Assembly: GCF_002368295.1 (NCBI RefSeq)
Contig: NZ_AP018250.1
Location: 152,165 to 216,164, forward strand
Reading direction: 5' to 3'
Length of the DNA: 64,000 nucleotides
From: Tolypothrix tenuis PCC 7101
GTDB lineage: Bacteria; Cyanobacteriota; Cyanobacteriia; Cyanobacteriales; Nostocaceae
In this document: positions 34,752-43,600 of the stretch, one piece after another
Layout: every line of letters starts with the position of its first letter
Numbering within the stretch: position 1 is the first letter of the stretch
Notes under the pieces: model-generated
What the model was told of the DNA's origin: nothing
Seen by the model: the letters and a program-made list of their open reading frames with translations, nothing else
The model's database searches: none
Program-made: the position numbers and the translations under genes

Positions 34752-35038
34752 GCCTGTTGGTGAGAAAAATTTAAGCTTATAAGAATAATCCTAAACTAAA
34801 AAAATACAATTGTAAAATTGGTGGCAAGTCAGCAATATTTTTCTCTTAATATAGTAAGAATTCAGCACTCATAAGCCAAGAGCCACAATACAGAATTACC
34901 TTAATATAATTAATAGTTTTATTTGTCAACTTACACTTATTTTTTCTAACTATTTTGACGAATATATTCTGACATAATTTCTAATCTTATTTTTAGAGAA
35001 AAGTAATTTTATTCATTTTATTCGCTCGATTGCCAACT

Positions 35039-35401
35039 TCAACCAATTCGTTCAGCTTTTGATACAGGAGGTTCTAAAAAATCGAATCCGCTTTCAACAA
35101 GCCACTGTTTAGAAATAGCATCAGGACGATTAACAATAAAGCTGCAAGCGTCATCTAATTCTTCAAACACTCTGTTACAAATAGTTGGGTGCTGATAATC
35201 TCCTACTCCCACCACCCAAACCTGTTGATCGTAATTAGACAAGTAAATCCTGACTACGTTTTCTGGATAACAATGCCAATTTTTGGGATCGGAAACTACA
35301 GATATTGTATCTGTGGGGAAGGGAAGCTCACGATTAATTCTTCCGTCAGGAAACTCAGCACTGTACTTGGCTATATATTCTTGGGTTTTTAGTTTAACCA
35401 T
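35039..35401 (-). CDS. Hypothetical protein
   Basis: A 120-residue protein, mixed alpha/beta, with VSDPKNWHCYPENVVRIYLS and CNRVFEELDDACSFIVNRPD. No family recognised. It follows the gene at 35430-35624 by 28 bases on the same strand and probably shares its promoter in the 42-bp palindrome region. Confidence 0.5.
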   Translation of the reverse strand: MVKLKTQEYIAKYSAEFPDGRINRELPFPTDTISVVSDPKNWHCYPENVVRIYLSNYDQQVWVVGVGDYQHPTICNRVFEELDDACSFIVNRPDAISKQWLVESGFDFLEPPVSKAERIG

Positions 35402-35429
35402 ATTTATTAGCTAAGACACTCAAATGTTT

Positions 35430-35624
35430 TTACAAATCACAGCGCAACAGCTTAATCTTGAAATACCCTCGTTTAAGTTTCTCACTTCCCCTGACTTCAT
35501 AAAATTTATCTGGTTTTTGGACAATTTCAACCAGTCCCTGCGCTTCCATCTTCTCAAACAACGATTGCCAAGACGCAATATCTTGCTCAGGCGCAAAAAT
35601 TCTAACATCGTTTATCTCGCCCAT
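35430..35624 (-). CDS. Small hypothetical protein
   Basis: A 64-residue protein with a Shine-Dalgarno AGAGG seven bases before its ATG. EINDVRIFAPEQDIASWQSL and KMEAQGLVEIVQKPDKFYEV suggest a winged-helix-like or ferredoxin-like small domain. Its start lies directly beside the 42-bp palindrome, opposite the divergent gene at 35685. Confidence 0.5.
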   Translation of the reverse strand: MGEINDVRIFAPEQDIASWQSLFEKMEAQGLVEIVQKPDKFYEVRGSEKLKRGYFKIKLLRCDL

Positions 35625-35631
35625 AAGCCTC

Positions 35632-35673
35632 TTTGTTCTAGCTATATAAAATTATAAAAGTAACTAGAACAAA
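35632..35673. promoter_or_regulatory. 42-bp palindromic site in a divergent promoter (copy 1)
   Basis: TTTGTTCTAG (35632-35641), 22 AT-rich bases, then CTAGAACAAA (35664-35673). It fills most of the 60-bp gap between two divergent genes, so it is a likely operator. A second copy with the same spacing lies at 36937-36978, in the opposite orientation as judged by its inner bases. Confidence 0.55.
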
Positions 35674-35684
35674 AACGATAACCC

Positions 35685-36362
35685 ATGCCTAAGAAAAAAT
35701 GTGGACTTGGATTTGACTGTGCCAGTATGATGCTGCACCCAGGCATAGACCCTGGCGACTGCTTAAATTACAAAACTTGTGGGAGTACGGTTGAACTAAC
35801 CCCTGATGAAGAACTCGAACTTGTTCGTATCCGGGAAGAACAAATGCGCCAGTATCAAGAACAAATTCGCCTGACTCGTCGTTCTGCTGCCATTATGATG
35901 CTGATGAGGCGCGGTTGCCCACAGTCACCAGAATCGTTAGGTATTGTCTCCGCCGTCGAGGCGATCGCCACCACATTAGATAATATTCGTACTGGACTTA
36001 CTAACTTGGACGGACAGTACATCGCACCACCTAGTTGCGAACTCCACATCTACAATGTTAAACGCCCCAGTGGTACGTACTCATACTATAAACTAACCGC
36101 CGAAAACGCAATATTTGCACCTTCAGAGAAAGAACAACAAGTACGGGTAATTCACCTCAGCCATCATAATGATGCGCGGTATATAGAAGCACAACTTGGT
36201 ATCGAACGGCGAAACAAGTTAACCCAGGTGCGAACACTGCTTCAGAACGCAAGCGCATTGCTTGAGGAAGCAACACGTCTACTCGAACAAACTACAGATA
36301 TGAACAGTCCAAATGCTACAGTTGAAGTTTTCAACATCGATGAAATTATATCCATCGACTAA
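35685..36362 (+). CDS. Hypothetical protein with N-terminal four-cysteine motif
   Basis: A 225-residue protein. The N-terminus has C-x5-C, then C-x5-C after a 14-residue gap (from CGLGFDC to CLNYKTC), a likely metal site. A long helix (EELELVRIREEQMRQYQEQI) and a helical bundle follow, then a beta hairpin with YNVKRPSGTYSYYKLTA and a C-terminal helix (LTQVRTLLQNASALLEEATR). No family recognised. It reads divergently from 35430-35624 across the palindrome. Confidence 0.6.
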   Translation: MPKKKCGLGFDCASMMLHPGIDPGDCLNYKTCGSTVELTPDEELELVRIREEQMRQYQEQIRLTRRSAAIMMLMRRGCPQSPESLGIVSAVEAIATTLDNIRTGLTNLDGQYIAPPSCELHIYNVKRPSGTYSYYKLTAENAIFAPSEKEQQVRVIHLSHHNDARYIEAQLGIERRNKLTQVRTLLQNASALLEEATRLLEQTTDMNSPNATVEVFNIDEIISID

Positions 36363-36533
36363 TAAAACCAGCAAAATGGGAAAATTTACTTCATTACTGC
36401 CACAAAATATAAATCCTGAAATACAGGATTATGTGTAAAGCTGCTTTATCTACCAGTGCGACGTGACGATTACAATCAAATCGCTCTGATAGGTATGCCA
36501 ACAGGCTAAAAACTGACTAGGGAGAAGTGAAAA

Positions 36534-36890
36534 ATGACTATAAGTTTTAGAGAATGGCTCAAACAATTTAAAAATCAAGATATACCTTTTGGTGATTTAT
36601 GGAGTGATACCACATCGACTAAAAGAGGAAGATTTCAAGATAATATTTCAGATTCTTGGCAGGGTAGCACTATAGAAAGCTTGATAGAGTTTATGGTTAA
36701 AAATGAAGCATCATATAAATCTTATAGTGTTCTTAATGAAGCTAATGAGGCGTATCATAATTATTTGGGTTTAGAACCTATAGAAACATCTAAATTGGAA
36801 GAATTAGAGAACCAATTTAAAGCTAAATATTACGCAGAACGTCTACAGCACTATACAAGATTATGTCTTTTATATAAAAATCCTACTTGA
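36534..36890 (+). CDS. Hypothetical protein
   Basis: A 118-residue helical protein starting after AGGGAGAAGTGAAAA. The N-terminus (FREWLKQFKNQDIPFGDLWS) resembles the YozE/SAM-like small domain of plasmid and phage proteins with phrases such as FxxWLxxxxxxDxPxGDLA. It lies between the cysteine-motif gene and the second palindrome copy. Confidence 0.55.
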   Translation: MTISFREWLKQFKNQDIPFGDLWSDTTSTKRGRFQDNISDSWQGSTIESLIEFMVKNEASYKSYSVLNEANEAYHNYLGLEPIETSKLEELENQFKAKYYAERLQHYTRLCLLYKNPT

Positions 36891-36936
36891 ATCTTGCTCA
36901 ATATACTGAGAAGTCAAGCTTTTAGGCAGTTTTATT

Positions 36937-36978
36937 TTTGTTCTAGTTACTTTAAATAAAAATAATAGCTAGAACAAA
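36937..36978. promoter_or_regulatory. 42-bp palindromic site (copy 2)
   Basis: TTTGTTCTAG (36937-36946), 22 bases, CTAGAACAAA (36969-36978). The reverse complement of copy 1 also matches the GTTACTTT and ATAGCTAG next to the arms, so the two copies form a 1.35-kb inverted pair around two genes. Confidence 0.55.
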
Positions 36979-37011
36979 GGACACACTCAAAATTGAATAA
37001 CGACAGGAGAG

Positions 37012-37287
37012 TGTACATTTAAAATAAACGCCTGAAATTTAAAATAAAGTCCTAAAGTAACTGGCACATTCACACCTTACCCTCTAATAGGGTAAAGCCC
37101 AAAAATGGGCGGTGTATAGGGGTTTTCTTCTGTATGACAGTTTAAGACTTTATTATTTCCATCTGCGATCGCTTGGAGAGTCCACCTCTCAAACTTCACG
37201 ACTTTATTATTTCCTACACCCAACCATAAGTACGATACTTCAAGCCTTTCATCTGATGAAACTTTAAGACTTTATTTTAAATGTACA
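37012..37287. mobile_element. Miniature Tn7-like element (no cargo)
   Basis: 276 bp bounded by TGTACATTTAAAATAAA on both ends in inverted orientation. Inside are repeated TnsB-type sites: on the minus strand AATAAAGTCTTAAACTG (37154-37138), nearly identical to the TnsB-binding repeat of Tn7, with relatives at 37278-37261 and 37207-37192. On the plus strand AAAATAAAGTCCTAAAGT (from 37041) and a degenerate copy at 37023. Flanks GAGAG and GAGAC are a near-perfect 5-bp target duplication. No gene inside; it would need transposase in trans. Confidence 0.7.
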
Positions 37288-37672
37288 GAGACTAAAAAAA
37301 TTTGGGAGGCATAAAATTATCAAGGTGCTACCACACGAATTTAGCTTTCCGTCTCAAACTGCAAACATAACCACAATGGTAAACATGAAGAATGTTACTA
37401 CTGATTTAGGGTTAAGCAAGAAGTAATCAATAAGTCAGTATATTTTTTGGCATACTTAAATTATGGCATTAGGTTCAATAAGGCTTTATTAGGAATAAAC
37501 TAAGTAATGTTTCTATAAATAAGTATTTTTAAATACCAACATTTTGTTAGTTGATATTAGAAATTTGTTGAATAGATTACTCATAAAGAGAAAGTAAAAT
37601 TAAACTCTACGGGTATTTTAGTGCCAAAAAGTGAAAATTTATCTTTAATTTTATAAGTTTAATTGTTCATAT
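37288..37672. other. Long AT-rich leader before the giant gene
   Basis: 385 bases without a gene. It must hold the promoter of the 7.7-kb gene that follows; no clear -35/-10 pair, operator or ribosome-binding site stands out (the ATG is preceded only by AT-rich sequence). Confidence 0.4.
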
Positions 37673-40600
37673 ATGACAATTCAAGCTAAACATTTTGACA
37701 CTAGATTAAATCAATGGATTCATACAGATGGTAATACACATAATCCAGATTCGCTGTTAAAGGAAGGACTTAATAATACCCTAATAGAATATTTCTTTCC
37801 TGGGGTAAACTTTTCGTTCGGGCATATGGACGAAAAGTCTACTGTGGAACAATTAACTAATCATCCTGAAGGTCATAAATTATTATTATCATCAAAAACT
37901 CGGTTATTATATGGCCCCGAAGAATGCCTAGATACAATTAGACAATTATGCCCTGATAACAAAGATAGAGGTGCTTACGGGTCTATCTTTCTTGGTTCAT
38001 GTAGAAATGCTGTCAATAAAGAGTTAAACATCCTAATAGTTGATGATAATAATGGTGAAAATGGCGGCATTATCAGTAATGACCAAGCATATCGCCTAAC
38101 AGGAGACTGTTATGGACAAATATCAAAAGATCTATATCACGAATTAACCAAGCATCAAAAAGGTGATAAATATCGAGTAATTCAGCACCGCTTTGGTTGG
38201 ACTGATCGAGACGGAGATGATAACAAATACCGCTTTGGTAAAGGTACACTACGCCCTGCTAACCTTGAGCAAATCCTTAATTATCAAGACCCTAATAACT
38301 CAACTAAAATTGACTTAATTCTTCCCTTATCTGCGTTCAAGGGAACTGATAAAGATAATCCTAATGGCCCGACTAAGCCTCAAATTCAACCTGGATTGTA
38401 CAGGCAAAGTATCTGGCTAGGTGAAAAATCACAATCTGAACTCGGCAAGACAGCTATATCGCAGTTACTCGCTTCATTCCCTAACGGACTGAAAGACTTT
38501 ACTGAAAAATTAGAACTTGAAGCCAAAAAGCTTAAAGAAGCACAGGATGATCCTCGGCAACTTGCACAACTTTACTGCGAAAAGTACGAGAAACGGAAAG
38601 CCTTTCTTGAAGAACAAGCAACCACCCTAGAAGAACAAGCAGCAGAAGATCCAACAGTAGCAGAAGAATTAGAGACTTTGCGCGATCGCATTGCTACTGA
38701 CTCGTTTATTTACAAACTCATCAAAGCTGACCTGCAAGGAGAGGGGCAACTTCTCGAAACTGAGAAAGTACAGCGCGAACTCGCCCGGTTCGTCCAAAAC
38801 GAGTGGAAAGAAATCGCCATCGGCAAGACGCTCACATTTGAGCGAGCAATGGTCATTCCCTCCAAAGACTTGCAAAATGGGGAAATTTCCATACCGCATT
38901 ATCAAGATGACGAAGAAGTTCTCAACTTCCGCTCCCCTTTCCTCAACTCAAATGGTCTGTGCGTCTCAACTAACAAAATTGTAGAAGATATCCTTGGGCC
39001 TGATGGTCAACCTCTCGTTGGTGCGATCGCTGTCTCGGACGAAACAAGCGATCGCATTTACAACCGTCTTAATGAGCAAATTAAATCTATCCTGCCAGAA
39101 GCTCAAGGAAAAAATCTTCGATTAGAAGGTATTGAAAATTACTTAGACCAAAATATTAGTAAGCTGGAAACTCAAGATAAAATCGAGTTTACTAACAAAT
39201 TTAATCAGTATATTTTAGAACTAAAATCAGCTGGTTATGAATTAGAAATTCTTCCTCAAGAGTCCGAACAAGAGCGTCAAGCACGCGATTACGATGGTGA
39301 TTGTATCGGCTTCGAGCGGGCAAGCAAGTATCCCAACCTAACCATCGAAGCAAAAGAGCGCAACCTTCCTGAAAACGCCTACGCTCCAACTGTCAAACTT
39401 AAAAAACAATCTTTTTACCAAAAAGATGGCAGTCAGCCAGAATTTGAGGAAATCGCCATCCACATGAGCGATGGCATTAGTGTGGGTGTTATCAACAATC
39501 ACCTTACCGCAATTGAGGCGTTAGAGTCAGAAATTACGATTCTGAAAAGCTTTGGTAGCGAGAAAGACCAAATTGAATACGTACAGCAGGTAGCCAAACA
39601 CTACGAAGATTTATTCAAAACAGAAGCCTGGGCAAAATCCAAGGGTATTGAAGGGAAGGAAATTCCAAGCAAGTATCGCAGTTACATGGAAGAGTTCATC
39701 AAAACTGTTGGGCAAGAACCCACCAATACACTAGTGGCGATGAACATTAATACCCAAATGTACCGTGAAATGATTGCCGAGGCAGCATTTCAAAATCAAA
39801 TTGCAGTTGACCTTTTCAAAAGTGCCAAAAAACCTGAAATTGAAATTATTCGCAGCAATAGTCGGATTCTTCACCGTGAAGTCAACTATATTAAGGATAA
39901 GAAGAAAGATGTTTATATTGACAATATAATTCAACCGACGGGATACTCACCTGTTGAGTTGCTAATTGCTCAAACCAATCAGTATTTTGAAAAAGCTCGC
40001 CTAGAATCGCGTGAAATCGTTCAATTTCAAGCTTTATTTAAAGGGGTTGAATTTTCTCACGAACAGCGATTAAGAGCTACCCTCATCAAAAAAGAATTCG
40101 ACAAATCATTCAACCGAGCAAGTGAGCTATCTAAACAAAAAGAAACTGAAAAAGGGCCGTCTGCAAATATTACCCTTGCTAATGGTAATCAAGTAAGTGT
40201 AACTAATCTTCTACAGTATGATAATGAATTTATCTGGAAAGCTAATACAATTACGATAAAACTATCAGAAATATCTGAAGATAAGCGCAATAATAACCGT
40301 CCACATAAATATTTAGTTTATGCTCAAATTAACGATGAAACTGAGAATGGTAAACCCAAGTTTAGAAAATTAGGAACACTGGCGAGGGAGCAAGAAAATA
40401 AACTCGAAGAGATAGGAATTACTCTTGGACAAGAAATAAAATCTAACAAAATATCATTCCAGCCTGAACTAAGCGAAGGTCAAATTAAACTTCTTTACCA
40501 AAGAGCTTACCAGATAGCCGAGGGCTTTTATAATTCGATTCCAGACGACCAAAAGCTGGCAATGGCAGCTGCCACCTGGGCGGTATCAACTACTCGTGAG

Positions 40601-43600
40601 AATAGTAATGATAAAAGTAGTGATCGCCAAAATAAAGTTTCTAATTTCGCCTTTGCTGCCTTTCCTCAAGAGATTATCAGTCAGTTAGATACACTCAAGT
40701 TTACCGAGTTTAGTATCACTGGATTTGACCGGAATAGTGAGTTTTTTAATAAAAATCAACCTCAGAGTATTCGATTTAATCTAGCTGAAGATGGAAAAAG
40801 TGTAATTGAAATCCAGAATCAAGAGGGTAGTTACAAAACATTTGGAAATATTGAACAAAGTAATGCCCGGCTACCAATTGGTACTATTGCTATTGGCAGT
40901 GTTGAAAAAGGTGAAGTATACACCACCTCTGTTACAACCAAAGTACCCGGATTACCAGAACTCACTTTCAAAGTAGGCGAAGTTAATAAGTTTGGAAATT
41001 CCCAAAGGTTTAATAATGAACCTGTAATGTTAACAATCGAAAAGGTTGACCTGATTCGGGAAGACTATACTATTTATCTTCAAAATGGTAATAAACCTGA
41101 AAAACTAGGCAATCTTGATAAAGAATCAATCAAAGAAGGTATTGCTCAAGGCTGGCTAGCAGAAAAGCCTGGCAATGGGCAAAAGTTACATCTTAAAATT
41201 CAAACCATTATCACTGGACAAAATGCCTATGCTATAGCAGAAACATCTCAGAGAAATCTGTTACGAATTAATATTACGAATCCAATATACAAGAAACAGG
41301 AAATTAACAACCAAGCATTTCAAGAAACTTTAGTCAGGGCATTTGATAAAAAGCACGTTTATATTGCTAAAATTGGCGACCAATCGCTCGGTATTATTGG
41401 TCAGCATAATGAACGTCTCGAAGCTGATTTAAATAAAGGGAATGTACAAAAACAGTGGCAAAGGAAAGAAACTAGCACTGTACAAAAATTAATTGATACG
41501 GGTATTATTCGCCCAAACCAACAACGAACCACTATCCCTGTACAGATTACCAGTAATGAAAGTACGTGTAAAATAACTATTGATCCAGAAACAGTACAGT
41601 ATCCTGACAAATGGGTTAAACGCAGCCAGCTTATAAGTAATGAAAAGACTGTCATAACCGAGCAGCAGGAAAAACGCAACCAAATACTCGGTAAAATTAA
41701 CGAACGCCCTACAATCATGTTTCAAGATAAAGAACAAAAATTAGTCGGGCTTTTAGGATTAGCAGTTGATGAAAATATAACCGAAAAAACCAAAAAGTAT
41801 CTCGAAAAAATAGGAGTATCATACGAACAGCTTCCTATATCACAAGCTCGGTTAGAAGCCAAAAAAGGAATGACTGTATTCGTACTTGATGAAACTACTA
41901 TCAGTAGCGAATTAAGACAAACCTTTATTAACCGTGCTGGTGGTCATATCAAAAGTGCAGACACACCGTCACAACCGACTCCAATCATTCCCCAACAAAC
42001 TGTATATTTTTATAATCCAAATCAACAATATACTTCCCCCGATGGAACGCAGACAGAAACTAAAGAAGCTTTTGGATTAGTAGTTCCTGCACAAGACGCA
42101 ATCTTTGTAGCCACTTGGTTAGAATCAAAATCTACTGAAAACGATTATTTTATTGAGAGTAACACAGCTACATTTATTTTTAATAAAAATGAAATTAGTG
42201 AGGAAATTAAGAAAGAATTTAATAGTTTACTTGGAGAACCTATTAATATTGGTGAAGTTGATGGTTTTGACCGCTACGAACAGCTTATTACAGAGTTAAA
42301 TGAAAAAGTTACAACTGAAGGTAGTCTTTTAAAATTAAACCATATTCCAGAAAATAGTGATTACCAAAAAGCTCTAAAAGCACTTCCTAACCGTCCAAGA
42401 GAACTCAATCAAGAAGATTCTCCAGTACCAATTGTTCCTGCTAAAGCTTTATCTGAAAAGAATACAACTAATATTCAATTAAATACTAACGCCACAGTTG
42501 CAGGAATTTCACAAGTCTATCAAAACGCGGTTGAGATACAAGTAGTAAAGAATACACAATTAGAAGCTAAGAATCAACCAATATTACTACCCAACTCCCG
42601 TCAAGCCGATCCAACTAAAGCTATCGAAATATTGGGTAAGGTAAGCGAGGAAAAAGTAGAACAATTGCGATCGCATCTTGAAACCCACCTCAAACCCATA
42701 CTTGAAAATGACAAATCTAACTATGCACCACTGAGACAAGTCGCATGGGTCGGTGCAAAATGGGATTTGAAGGATAAAGATTTCAAGCCAGGGGTACAGG
42801 ACGACAAGCTAATGGAACTTGTCAAACAAGTATATCCCGACGCTGATATTGTGCTGGTAACTTATTCCGAGAACCCCGGCGCTGGCATTAACTACCACCG
42901 CGATGACTCCTACGCCGCGACGGAGGCCCGCAGCATCAATATCGGAAATTCTGACTGGGGCTATCGCGCTGCTAAGGAACGAATGGCATGGACTAGGGAA
43001 GAGAATCAGGACGCACCATACCAAGAGTTTAAACTTGAGTCAGGTACAGTAACCCGCTTTAACTGCAAGAACGAACACGCTGCACTGAATACTGAGGCTG
43101 GCAGATGGTCTATCAACATCTGGTCAATTAAAAATGATCTGGGCAGAGAAAACAGCGTTCGCCAAAAATTTGAGAACTTCCTCACCTCAAACCAACCTCC
43201 GCGTGCGGTAGTCCAAAGCAACAACGACCTCACCATCAAAGCTAACGAGTGGACACCAGGGGGAGAAATTAAAGTAGAGCGCAGTTATACCAGCCTCAGA
43301 GAAGTCACCCAAAACATACCCTCAAACTCTTCAAACCAACCAACTGTCGAAGAAATTATCGCCATTGGCAATTCTACTGCGGCACGCGCTGCTAATCCTC
43401 AGATTCCAGACAACCCGACTATATCTGGCAAACCAGTACCAATGGTTTATTCGCTGCATCTGCACGGTGAAGCTGTCACAGTACCAGTTAACACAACCAT
43501 CGATGCTATGCGCGGACACGGTAGGATACACACTACCAGAGGTGTAGACTACCAAAAAACTTATGGTATCAATGAGGGAGATATTGCGATCGCCCAAGGT

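Noticed and set aside
35424..35657. Rightward open frame opposite 35430-35624
   Set aside because: The leftward frame has a ribosome site and protein-like composition, and the rightward one crosses the 42-bp palindrome.
37012..37287. CRISPR array, because of repeated AATAAAGTC units
   Set aside because: Repeats are short, irregularly spaced and inverted between the ends; they fit transposase-binding sites instead. I saw no CRISPR array in the window.
38669..38984. Overlapping frames on both strands inside the giant gene
   Set aside because: They are shadows of the long coding frame, with no start signals of their own.
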